The notes under the pieces: generated by a model | Database searches by the model: none | The model's input: only the letters and a program-made list of their open reading frames with translations | Told to the model about the DNA's origin: nothing | Translations under genes and position numbers: made by a program | Part shown: positions 26,914 to 35,383 of the stretch, piece by piece | Numbering within the stretch: position 1 is the stretch's first letter | Layout of the letters: each line of letters opens with the position of its first letter | Assembly: GCA_004172865.1 (NCBI GenBank) | Contig: SEBV01000006.1 | Span: 434,001 to 498,000, forward strand | Length of the DNA stretch: 64,000 nucleotides | Reading direction: 5' to 3' | Origin: Gammaproteobacteria bacterium | GTDB lineage: Bacteria; Pseudomonadota; Gammaproteobacteria; Pseudomonadales; Cellvibrionaceae

Positions 26914-29871
26914 TTAAAAACTGTAGTTAACGCCTAATGCATAAGTTCTGCCGAACCAATTTAACTTAAGCGGTAAGGCTTCATCGAGCATGTAACTTCT
27001 GTTTGGCTCGTTGGTTAAGTTACCTACTGAGAAAACAAAATCCAAACCGGAATCGGTTTTATATTTTGCCTGAAAATCCAACACAGTTTCCGGCGCATAA
27101 GTTACGGGCACTACGGTTGGGCCGATGGTGCGCGCTTCGCCTACGAATGAATCCTGAAAGGTCGTAGACAGACGTGTTTCAAAGTTTTCGTAAGAATAAA
27201 ACACGGTAAAGTTATAGGAAGTTTCTACCAAACCGGGGAATGGAATTTGTCCAGAATCAAACGATGAGTTTGCAGGCCGTGCGACAGAAATCCCACTGTC
27301 GGTAAAAGACGCGCTGCCGCTAAAACCTAAACCTTTCCAGAAGCCGGGCAGAAAATTAAACGTTTGCGTGTAGGCAAGTTCAATACCTTTAATGAAACCG
27401 CCTTGATCATTATTAATTGCATAACGATAGGTTCCGTCTGCGACTGGCAACTCGGTTGGGAGACCACCGGTATATTGAGAAGACGTCAATACATACGTTT
27501 CAGGTTTGTCGCCAACATTATTACCTACGAAATCATAATTAGTTTCAGACAGCGATTGAATGAATGATTTAATTTTTCGGTAGTACGCTGCAACTGTTAT
27601 GGACCCGTTAGTTTCTTCCAAATAATGCTCGAAAGATAAATCGATTTGGTCGGCAACAAATGGTTTTAATAAAGGCGAATTGGTGTCGCCGTAATTGTAG
27701 GTGGGAACGCCTGAAACTTCAGCGATAGAACCGAATTGAAAACTGGCTAGCTGACGAATTGGAGCACGCGACAACACGCGCGCAAGCGCCAAACGCACTT
27801 GATCAACATCTGTAACCTGATATCGCAAATTTAACGATGGCAGTACGTTGCTGTATTCGGTACCAACTCTGGTGTAACCGTAACGATTAATACAAACGCC
27901 ATCGACATCGCAAATTTCCACTGCACCTTTGCTGGCATCACCGCCAAAATCTGCCAACGAATAATTCGATTGTTTTGTCTTCACGTAACGCAAACCAATA
28001 TTTCCGGTAAGGTCGCGATCCAGCACTGTGGTTGCAATATTTGCCTGAATATAAGCTGATGTTACGTCTTCATCAATATCAGCATTTTGTTGCAAGGACC
28101 ACGCGGTATTAGTATCGGGCGTTCCATTCGCGTCTACCGCACCAGAGCCCCAACGCCACGAGACAACTTGTGAACGCGGGCGCAAGTTTCCTGCATCGTC
28201 GTAAGCACCTAAGGCGGTGTTATGCATCAAAATTTTTCCTGCAGCATATGCATCTGCAAGAATTTTTTTCGCATCTACCGCAAGGAAATCTGGCATGTCA
28301 GAAAAAGCGCCTTTCCACTTAACTACGTCATAAGTTCCATCGGTAAGTGCTAACGGATAATCTGTTCCAATACCTGAGTCGCCATATTTCAGCAGCGAAC
28401 GAGTTTCTACGTGATTGCGTTTGGATGTACGCGCACCAAGCTCTACAGAATTAATAAACGGAATATCTAATTCATATTTCACATCTAAACGGAGCGCATC
28501 AATTTTGTCTTCGTTTGCGTAAGGATAAACAGATGCGAGACTCAAATATTGTTTTGAAGCATTTGTTAATTCGGCATTGGTGGCGATACTCGGCACATTG
28601 AGGCCGTCCAATTGATAGTGTAATTGCTGATTACTATCAATCGCTAAACCGCTGGCAGCTTGAGTAGCGGGAACCGAAACGAACTGGTTTAAAATACCAT
28701 TGCCGTTAAGCTCGAAACCTGAGGCGTCTGAATGCGACGCATCAAGCGCTACAGTCAAGTTGTCACGGTGCCATTCAAATTTTACGCCGCCAGAAAATAA
28801 TTTATTTTCATTTTCTCTGGTATCAACAGCAGTCTTAACACCGAAGGTACCATTGGCAGTGGTGTTGCTTACGCTGGCTCCATTCTCTACCAAATCATTA
28901 AAATAAGTTATGCCTGTGCGAGTAGCATTTTGAATCCCATCAACCCAAATTCCGCGCCCGTTACTTTCTGTTTTAAATTTTGAATAAAATGCATCGGCCT
29001 GAATTTTTATTTCATCAGTCGGATCATATTGGATTGCGGCCATGTAGCCGTCGCGCTGAGAAACGCCGCTATCCTGAATGGCTTTAAGGCCGGTACTGAG
29101 CCAGGTCGTTTTGTCTGCAGACAGCGTATCGTAATTAAACATTTCAAATTGTAATTGCGATTTGGGCTCTTTTAATTGTGCATAACCCAAACTAAAACCG
29201 AGTGTGTCATCCAACAATTTTTGTTGATACGAAAACGAAATACGATGACCTGCTGGCTCAGCGTCATAAAGATCGCTTGCTTGATCATTGTAGGTACCGC
29301 GCAAACCTACCGTAAATTTATGATCCTCTTTTAAGTCGAGTGGATTAACAGTTTTAAGCTCAACCGTACCCGCTACACCGCCTTCAATGAGCGATGCTTT
29401 TGGCGATTTATACACTTCTACCGAATTAATTAATTCAGACGGAAATTGACTGTATTCCATCGCGCGTGCGCCGCTTGGCGATACTTGTTCGCGGCCATTC
29501 ATGGTGGAGAAAACGTAACCTTCGCCCATACCGCGAATTTGAATCGTACCCGCTTGCCCGCCTTTACGTGTTACGGTAATGCCTGGTAAACGACTCAACG
29601 AATCTGCGATAGATTTATCTGGCAAGCCGCCAATGTCTTCGGCGGAAATTGCTTCTACTACAGTATCGGCATTTCGTTTTACTGAAATTGCCGTGGCGAT
29701 GGATTGCGCAAAACCGGTAACAACAACTTCTTCTACTTCTGCACTGCCATTTACTTCTGCACTAGCACTCGCTTTTTTTGCGGTCTCTTGCGCGAAAACC
29801 GATTGGGTTGCCGCTGCAATTACTAACCCGGAGATAACGACTCCTAAGGGTTTCATATTAAAATTTTTCAT
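26914..29871 (-). CDS. TonB-dependent receptor, Xanthomonas/Caulobacter carbohydrate type
   Basis: About 985 residues from the Met at 29871 (the frame extends to 29892). Signal peptide ending SVFAQ, a TonB-box-like EEVVVTGF, plug domain with EAISAEDIGGLPDKSIADSLSRLPGITV and STMNGREQ, and a 22-strand barrel ending in aromatic Phe (YALGVNYSF). These plug motifs define the group used for uptake of plant and starch-derived oligosaccharides. It lies downstream of the pullulanase gene with a 93-nt gap, so it likely imports the maltodextrins that the pullulanase releases. An intercistronic hairpin separates the two. Confidence 0.93.
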   Translation of the reverse strand: MKNFNMKPLGVVISGLVIAAATQSVFAQETAKKASASAEVNGSAEVEEVVVTGFAQSIATAISVKRNADTVVEAISAEDIGGLPDKSIADSLSRLPGITVTRKGGQAGTIQIRGMGEGYVFSTMNGREQVSPSGARAMEYSQFPSELINSVEVYKSPKASLIEGGVAGTVELKTVNPLDLKEDHKFTVGLRGTYNDQASDLYDAEPAGHRISFSYQQKLLDDTLGFSLGYAQLKEPKSQLQFEMFNYDTLSADKTTWLSTGLKAIQDSGVSQRDGYMAAIQYDPTDEIKIQADAFYSKFKTESNGRGIWVDGIQNATRTGITYFNDLVENGASVSNTTANGTFGVKTAVDTRENENKLFSGGVKFEWHRDNLTVALDASHSDASGFELNGNGILNQFVSVPATQAASGLAIDSNQQLHYQLDGLNVPSIATNAELTNASKQYLSLASVYPYANEDKIDALRLDVKYELDIPFINSVELGARTSKRNHVETRSLLKYGDSGIGTDYPLALTDGTYDVVKWKGAFSDMPDFLAVDAKKILADAYAAGKILMHNTALGAYDDAGNLRPRSQVVSWRWGSGAVDANGTPDTNTAWSLQQNADIDEDVTSAYIQANIATTVLDRDLTGNIGLRYVKTKQSNYSLADFGGDASKGAVEICDVDGVCINRYGYTRVGTEYSNVLPSLNLRYQVTDVDQVRLALARVLSRAPIRQLASFQFGSIAEVSGVPTYNYGDTNSPLLKPFVADQIDLSFEHYLEETNGSITVAAYYRKIKSFIQSLSETNYDFVGNNVGDKPETYVLTSSQYTGGLPTELPVADGTYRYAINNDQGGFIKGIELAYTQTFNFLPGFWKGLGFSGSASFTDSGISVARPANSSFDSGQIPFPGLVETSYNFTVFYSYENFETRLSTTFQDSFVGEARTIGPTVVPVTYAPETVLDFQAKYKTDSGLDFVFSVGNLTNEPNRSYMLDEALPLKLNWFGRTYALGVNYSF

Positions 29872-29924
29872 CTGTTTTTCTCGACTAGTCATTTAATTTT
29901 TGTTATGCGAAGTTGGCGACTCGA

Positions 29925-29952
29925 CAGCTCTTTTCCGTTTAGAAAAGAGCTG
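29925..29952 (-). other. Intercistronic hairpin between pullulanase and TonB receptor genes
   Basis: Perfect 11-bp inverted repeat CAGCTCTTTTC/GAAAAGAGCTG with a 6-nt loop, no long T tract. It may adjust the relative mRNA levels of the two genes by processing or partial termination. Confidence 0.55.
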
Positions 29953-29964
29953 GAGTTGCGGCTA

Positions 29965-32900
29965 CTATTTCAAATCCACGGTGACGGTAATTGCATCCGC
30001 TCGCGTGGTATTTACAGTGAACACATAATCGCCTGGGGTAGTAATTTTCAAAGCGATATTGTCGTTAGAGCCCTGCACCAAATCCGTTGTTACTCCCACC
30101 TCTGCAGACGGAGTACCCAGGTTTGGATTAGTCCAGTTAACTTCGGCAACTTTAAAGACGTAGTCACCTGCCGCCAGCGTTAAGGGCAAGGTGTAAATGC
30201 CTGCACCTTGGTAGGTAAATTTATTGCCCGTGCCTGCATCCCAACCAGTAGCTGAAACGGTTCCGCGCGCATAAATCGGTGTGTTTTTGAAAAGATCATC
30301 GATATAAACCTTAACCACTGGTGCTTCAGGTTTACGAGTATTCACTTCAAAGCGATAGGTGCCCGCCGTGGTGATTTTGATTGGGATGTTGTCGTTACTG
30401 CCTTGCGTAATCGCCAACTCCGAACCTAAGGTTACTGCTGCAGCCGTGCCCATATTGAACGTGCTCCAATCATTTGAAGCGACTTTGAAGACATAATCGC
30501 CCGGTACCAAATCAGCTTTCACGGCGTAGATACTGTTGCCTTCGTACACCAATTGGTTGCCTGCGTCTGCATTCCAACCAGAAGCTGTGACTGTGCCGCG
30601 GATATAAACCGGCGTTGCACCGAACGTATCGGGGTTAGTCACCGTAAGTATTGGCGCAGTGGTGCTTTGCAGCGCGTTCAATTCAAAGCGATAAGTGCCG
30701 GCAGTCGCGAGCGTAATCTTCAAATTGTCGTTAGAGCCTTGAGTCAAGGTTACTGGTGTACCAACAGTCACTGCCTGGCTTGAACCAAGATTTGGTGAAC
30801 TCCAGTTGGCTTCCGCAATTTTGAACTCGTTAGTTCCGGCTGGAACATCCAATACAACTGAGTAGATACCATTACCTTCGTACTTCAAGCGGTTTGCAGG
30901 TGTTGCATCCCAACCTGCTGGCGATACGCCGCCGCGTACGTAAACTGCGGTATCACCGTAAGGAACAGGCGGCTCGTAACCGGAAGTTGCGGTTGCCGAA
31001 AGACCAGCACCTTGCGCGCCCACTTGTGGTTTCACAAATACGGCAACGCTGTACGCGGGAACGGTAAAGGTGCCGCCGCCCGTACCTTCAGCAAAGCTCG
31101 CAGTACGCACATTGGTGTCCACGGAGGTTTTTTGGATGCTACTTAATTCAAAACCAGCTGCCGTCAAAACGCGCTGTGAAATGCCAGTGGCGGAACCGTT
31201 AAAGATCACCACAATCGCATCCACATTCGGGTCAAGGTCAGGGCGATTGGTATCTGTGCCGGAAACTTTGCCTGCACCGTCATCAATGCTCATCACAATC
31301 AAGTTAGCTTTTTGAGTCACGCCGCCATCATGGAAACCAACGCGATCCATCACTTCCTCAGCCGTTGTCAGGCTGAACAATGGGCTGCTTTTACTGATTT
31401 TCAGGATCTCGTTAAACACGCTGGATGATTGTTGAATCAACGCCGGAGTTGGTTTTGCTTGCGGATCTGCAAACGCCAGAATGATGTCGTCGTCCGTTGT
31501 ATCGTGTTTGGGTGGCAAGCCGACGGCCCAGTTGTTGGTCTGCATGGTGAAGTCGAGGAAGTTGAACCAATCGCCTGAGTTGTAGCTGTCAGTAGTCATC
31601 GACTTGGAGCGCAACATCTCGCTACCCGCTTGAATAAAGGGTACGCCTTGGCTCAAGAGCGGCACGGCCAAAGTCAAATCCTGGATACGAACGCGATTCT
31701 CAATGCTGGTACCAGCTGGCAAAGCGCCGGGCTTGTGCATCCAGTCCCACAGGGTTTCGTTATCGTGTTTTTCCACGTAGTTGATGGCTTCTTGCGGATC
31801 AAGATTGTAAGCACCGACCAAGCTCGCCTTAAAGGTTTTACCGGTTTTCGAAAGCAATCTGAACTCACTCAAGTTGCCTGCAAGACCGGCGCGCACTGCG
31901 TCAAGACTGCCGCCATTCACTAGCGCCAAACCGCGCAATGGATTGCGAATACGATCATTGAAAGTACCAATACCAGTGCCCGCCAAAGGTAATTGCGATG
32001 CACGTTCAGCGATGCGCGCGGCAGAGTCATCGCCTGCAGTCCAGGCTTCGGCGTAAAAGTAGTTATCAGGATCTACCGCTTTCACCGCATTAAAGGCATC
32101 AACCAATACGGATTTTGGCAAGAAGCCTGATTGGTCGAAACGGAAGCCGTCCACTTTGTATTGCGCGGCCCATTGCGCTACAGAATCGGCAACAAATTTT
32201 CCCATCATCACGTGTTCAGCGGCGGTATCAGCACCAGCGTTGGTTTCGTTGACAACCGTACCGCTGATAGCGTTTTGGCGGAAATAGTAGCCGGGAACGA
32301 TCTTATCAAAGGTCGCGTTCGCCGCTTCTACACCAGCAGCCGACATGTGTGGATACACCACGTCATACACCACGCGTAAACCCAATTGATGCAAAGCCAG
32401 GTTCATTGAACGCATTTCCAGAATGCGGGTTACGCCGTCAGCTTTGGTGGCGTAGCTGCCTTCAGGTGCGTTAAAGAATTGTGGATCGTAGTTCCAGTTG
32501 AAACCATCGAGCGAATCCAAAGATTCCATTAGTTTGCGGGCTTTATCGGAATCACCGGCATAGCTTTTTAATACGGTACGCAAACTATCGTTGTTATTTG
32601 CGTTGGTATTATTGATTGCACCCGCGGTTGCACATACGGATGCCGTAGGCGCTGCAACGCAAAGTTCGCGCACCAGGCTATCGAGATTGTATTGCTTGCC
32701 AGGGATTTCATTGATGCTTGAACCATCGTTAACAGGCAGCAAATGAATGTAGGTTAAGCCCGAATCTTTAAGCGCCTTTAAATGTTTAACCGGCTCAGAA
32801 TTGGTATCGGTAAATGCCAAATACTTGCCGCGATGGACCGCCGGAGTGCTTGCATCACTGATACTAAAATCGCGCACGTGCAGCTCATAAATGGATGCGG

Positions 32901-34386
32901 CTTCGGGTGAAACTACCGTTGGAATTTCCTGACCATCCCACCCACTTGGCTTCAAATCGCCATCATTTAAATTCACGATTTGCGAGTAGTAGCCGTTCGC
33001 GGACAAGCTTACTGCCTGTGGATCGCTCACCTCCAACACTTGGGTTTTGTTGGTGAGCTGGTTGTAGCCCGTTACGCGGTAGCGATAATACTTGCGATCC
33101 AACTCGGCTTTGGTGCCGGTGTATTTCCAAATACCGGTGGCGCTGTCGAATACCATTGCTTTGGTAGCGAGCGATGGGAATGTTCCGGGTACGCCATCTA
33201 CAGTCGGGGTTGGGGTATCACTGAAAACACGCAATTCAACAAGCTGTGCAGTCGGAGCCCATACGGATAAAGACACATTGTCGCCGCTGTAAATAGCGCC
33301 AAGGGCTGCTTCGTTTGCATCGTTTTCGCCAGCAGTGTAAAGCGAATCGAGTACCGCATAATTTTGAATGCGTGTACCGATTTTTTCGCCTGCGTCGGTT
33401 TCACCAACAATAACCAATTCTTTCTTGAGCAAGCCTTTAATCACATCGTTAGTGAGGTTGAGTGAATAGGCGTTGTAAGTGGAAAGATTAGGTACGCGTG
33501 CTTTTTGGTCTGACGTTAAAACGCCTGCAGTCAAATCTGCGGCCAAAGTTCCACCGGCAATTGAGCCATCCAGATTCGCGGTAATTTTTGCGCCGTCATT
33601 AGCGGCATAAAGTTTAACTTTGCTAACCGGTCTGTTCCACACGATGGTCGTTGGGTCAATCCAGTGAGCGGACACATCGGAAATCGCCAGCGCAGGTGCA
33701 GCGTATTTTTCACAGATATCGTTAACGCAAATAGGCGTTGAGCTGGTGCGCGCGTTTACTAAACCAGTGAGAGAGTTCTCGATAATAAAATAGCGGCGAT
33801 CAAAACGGCTGCCCGTAGCTGCAGTTTCAATGCGCAAGTTTGCAGATTGCGTTAAGCGCCCTGGCGTTCTCACAATGAAATTGCCGCAAGTACCGCCCGG
33901 TTTCAACTTAACAATAAAGTAAGCGCCGTAAATTGGGTCTGCTGCGTTATCGCTAGCGGTAATGGGGTTGATGGTTTCACTGGCCCAATTGTCTGCGCCA
34001 TTAACATCAGGGTTGCTCGGGCTCGCCCAGGTAGCGCTACAAGCCTGCCAGGTATACAAGCTGTAACCACCGAAATCTTTCGTTGAGCTGGCCTTGTTGA
34101 TATAGATTACCGCTTCATCATCCGCAAGAGTTGCCGGTAAGGTCGGGAAGGGTTGGCTTACTACTACGCAAGCTTCAGTTGGCGATGGGCGCTCCTGCCC
34201 TGCTGGGCACGCGGGCGGCGGCGGTGCAACGCCGCAGGTTCCATTGGCCAAAATAACATCAGTTCCAGTACAGACCGTAAGGTCCACTTTTTTATTACCG
34301 GTGCCGCTACCACCACCGCATCCTGCCAAGCCTGCAAGAATGCAGACGGCAGCAAGAATGCCTAGACCCTTGGGATAATTGAACAT
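29965..34386 (-). CDS. Lipoprotein pullulanase (GH13) with three C-terminal repeat modules
   Basis: Cleaves alpha-1,6 branches in pullulan and amylopectin-derived dextrins. Lipobox LAGCGGG near residue 23 predicts outer-membrane anchoring. An N-terminal PUD-like domain (about 85-190), further beta domains including the CBM48-like NVSLSWAPTA-type region, then the GH13 barrel. The nucleophile Asp751 is seen in GFRFDQSG, the general acid in YFYAEAWTAG and the transition-state Asp in EKHDNETLWD. The last ~340 residues are three tandem modules of ~112 aa, each beginning VYVRGxVxxxGWDA and containing FKVAxxxWxxxNxG and QGSNDN. The mature length (over 1440 aa) is long for the family because of these modules. 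It leads the pullulanase-receptor operon, and a pair of palindromic operators lies ~450 bp upstream. Confidence 0.93.
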   Translation of the reverse strand: MFNYPKGLGILAAVCILAGLAGCGGGSGTGNKKVDLTVCTGTDVILANGTCGVAPPPPACPAGQERPSPTEACVVVSQPFPTLPATLADDEAVIYINKASSTKDFGGYSLYTWQACSATWASPSNPDVNGADNWASETINPITASDNAADPIYGAYFIVKLKPGGTCGNFIVRTPGRLTQSANLRIETAATGSRFDRRYFIIENSLTGLVNARTSSTPICVNDICEKYAAPALAISDVSAHWIDPTTIVWNRPVSKVKLYAANDGAKITANLDGSIAGGTLAADLTAGVLTSDQKARVPNLSTYNAYSLNLTNDVIKGLLKKELVIVGETDAGEKIGTRIQNYAVLDSLYTAGENDANEAALGAIYSGDNVSLSVWAPTAQLVELRVFSDTPTPTVDGVPGTFPSLATKAMVFDSATGIWKYTGTKAELDRKYYRYRVTGYNQLTNKTQVLEVSDPQAVSLSANGYYSQIVNLNDGDLKPSGWDGQEIPTVVSPEAASIYELHVRDFSISDASTPAVHRGKYLAFTDTNSEPVKHLKALKDSGLTYIHLLPVNDGSSINEIPGKQYNLDSLVRELCVAAPTASVCATAGAINNTNANNNDSLRTVLKSYAGDSDKARKLMESLDSLDGFNWNYDPQFFNAPEGSYATKADGVTRILEMRSMNLALHQLGLRVVYDVVYPHMSAAGVEAANATFDKIVPGYYFRQNAISGTVVNETNAGADTAAEHVMMGKFVADSVAQWAAQYKVDGFRFDQSGFLPKSVLVDAFNAVKAVDPDNYFYAEAWTAGDDSAARIAERASQLPLAGTGIGTFNDRIRNPLRGLALVNGGSLDAVRAGLAGNLSEFRLLSKTGKTFKASLVGAYNLDPQEAINYVEKHDNETLWDWMHKPGALPAGTSIENRVRIQDLTLAVPLLSQGVPFIQAGSEMLRSKSMTTDSYNSGDWFNFLDFTMQTNNWAVGLPPKHDTTDDDIILAFADPQAKPTPALIQQSSSVFNEILKISKSSPLFSLTTAEEVMDRVGFHDGGVTQKANLIVMSIDDGAGKVSGTDTNRPDLDPNVDAIVVIFNGSATGISQRVLTAAGFELSSIQKTSVDTNVRTASFAEGTGGGTFTVPAYSVAVFVKPQVGAQGAGLSATATSGYEPPVPYGDTAVYVRGGVSPAGWDATPANRLKYEGNGIYSVVLDVPAGTNEFKIAEANWSSPNLGSSQAVTVGTPVTLTQGSNDNLKITLATAGTYRFELNALQSTTAPILTVTNPDTFGATPVYIRGTVTASGWNADAGNQLVYEGNSIYAVKADLVPGDYVFKVASNDWSTFNMGTAAAVTLGSELAITQGSNDNIPIKITTAGTYRFEVNTRKPEAPVVKVYIDDLFKNTPIYARGTVSATGWDAGTGNKFTYQGAGIYTLPLTLAAGDYVFKVAEVNWTNPNLGTPSAEVGVTTDLVQGSNDNIALKITTPGDYVFTVNTTRADAITVTVDLK
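29968..30975 (-). repeat. Three tandem ~336-bp coding repeats at the 3' end of the pullulanase gene
   Basis: Units begin at about 30950, 30612 and 30276 (reading leftward). Encoded units share RGxVSxxGWDA...NxLxYEGxGIY and QGSNDNxxxKITTxGTYRFEVN. They resemble the surface starch-binding modules of SusE/SusF-type proteins in layout, so starch binding is the likely role (inference). Confidence 0.8.
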
Positions 34387-34428
34387 CAGTTTCTCTCTCC
34401 GCTATGTTTATTTTTTTAAAATCTGGTT

Positions 34429-34448
34429 GAACATTTTTTAAAATGTTC
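34429..34448. promoter_or_regulatory. 20-bp palindrome upstream of the pullulanase start
   Basis: GAACATTTT-TT-AAAATGTTC, perfect, 43 nt before the ATG (minus strand). It could be an operator or a leader hairpin. It differs from the ATACGTAT palindromes. Confidence 0.45.
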
Positions 34449-34831
34449 GTGGGTACTGAAATTTAAAATTGACTATGCCGATCACAAAATTTTTATAGAG
34501 CTATATTGTGCGCGAGCCGCTTAATCGCCTGACCACATGAGATCAGAACAACCGTGGACACTTTCGCGGAACAAAAGCTACAAAGAATTAAAAGGATACA
34601 AAGTGCTAAAAGGTAAAACGAATACACGCGACTAATCGCCCGTAAAGATAAAATCACTCGCTGCTTTTTATAAGTTAGTCAGGATCGCAAATTGTTTCGT
34701 TACAAATGCAATTGGTGCATAAGCAGATTCAACCCACAACCATCTCTTAGAAAGAACCACTCAGGCACTTAATAGAAATCCGGTTTTTACAATTAGATGT
34801 TAATTTGTGTGACGCCTTACTCACAACTGCA

Positions 34832-34864
34832 TGCATACGTATTCAAAGAGTACATACGTATGCA
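34832..34864. promoter_or_regulatory. Operator pair A upstream of pullulanase operon
   Basis: TGCATACGTATTCA (34832-34845) and TACATACGTATGCA (34851-34864), centres 19 bp apart. The central CG with flanking inverted repeat is typical of LacI-family operators. The same motif recurs before the other starch genes in the window. Confidence 0.75.
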
Positions 34865-35154
34865 AATCACCAAAGCCCTTGAAATATCAGTAGTGATTCC
34901 TGGAAACCGCCGCAAATCTTCATTTTTTGAATGCGCTCTTTAGCGGTAGATATTGAGTAAAACTTGGTTGCCAATCTTAAGCAGTCCGAAAAGTACGGCC
35001 TAGATGAAAAGTCTTCTTAAAAAAACCATGAACATGAGGAATAGATTAATCAATCACGATGGAAACAATGTAGAAAAATAAGAACGAAAGCTAAAGGGAA
35101 AAGTGAAAATGAAAGTGAAAGGAAAAATAAAGCAGAAGGAAGACCGAAAGGAAT

Positions 35155-35177
35155 AAAAAAGCGCAGACTAGCTGCGC
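35155..35177 (-). terminator. Candidate terminator for the FecIR-linked receptor gene
   Basis: GCGCAG/CTGCGC stem with a 5-nt loop. On the minus strand it is followed by TTTTTT. It lies ~205 bp downstream of the receptor stop codon. Confidence 0.6.
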
Positions 35178-35267
35178 GAAATAACTAACAGCGAAATACA
35201 ACTCCAGCAACGTACAAAAGTTAACTGGGAGCAAATGTAACCATCGGCTGAAGTTTGCGCAATTCGT

Positions 35268-35310
35268 AACATACGTATTCATAAGAGGAATTTGGTTGCA
35301 TACGTATGTA
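35268..35310. promoter_or_regulatory. Operator pair B with no adjacent target gene
   Basis: AACATACGTATTCA (35268-35281) and TGCATACGTATGTA (35297-35310), centres 29 bp apart, same motif as pairs A, C and D. It sits between the receptor stop codon (35384) and its terminator, where no gene start is nearby. Confidence 0.7.
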
Positions 35311-35383
35311 GAGCATACAACCGCTAATCATCCCTGATTAGCAATTGTATTAAGTGAAGCAGATGGGTGAAGATTACCGAAAA

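Larger units (their letters stand above)
34387..35383. other. ~1 kb non-coding region with two operator pairs, a purine tract and a terminator
   Basis: It holds the pullulanase leader (34387-34831), operator pair A (34832-34864), a strand-asymmetric purine-rich stretch (about 35080-35160), a hairpin GCGCAG/CTGCGC with an A tract to its left (35155-35177, terminator for the minus-strand receptor gene) and operator pair B (35268-35310). A 63-codon frame at 35091-35282 starts inside operator B and encodes low-complexity Phe/Leu/His sequence. I do not regard it as a gene. Confidence 0.6.

Noticed and set aside
29968..30975. Repeats considered as a CRISPR-like or intergenic repeat array
   Set aside because: The units are ~336 bp, in frame and encode repeated protein modules of the pullulanase.
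34832..34864. Palindromes considered as att sites or transposon ends
   Set aside because: The same short motif recurs in promoter regions of functionally linked genes, which fits operators; no transposase or target duplication was seen.
35091..35282. 63-codon frame on the minus strand starting in operator pair B
   Set aside because: Low-complexity Phe/Leu/His-rich product over the purine tract, no ribosome site, start codon inside the palindrome and crossing a terminator hairpin.
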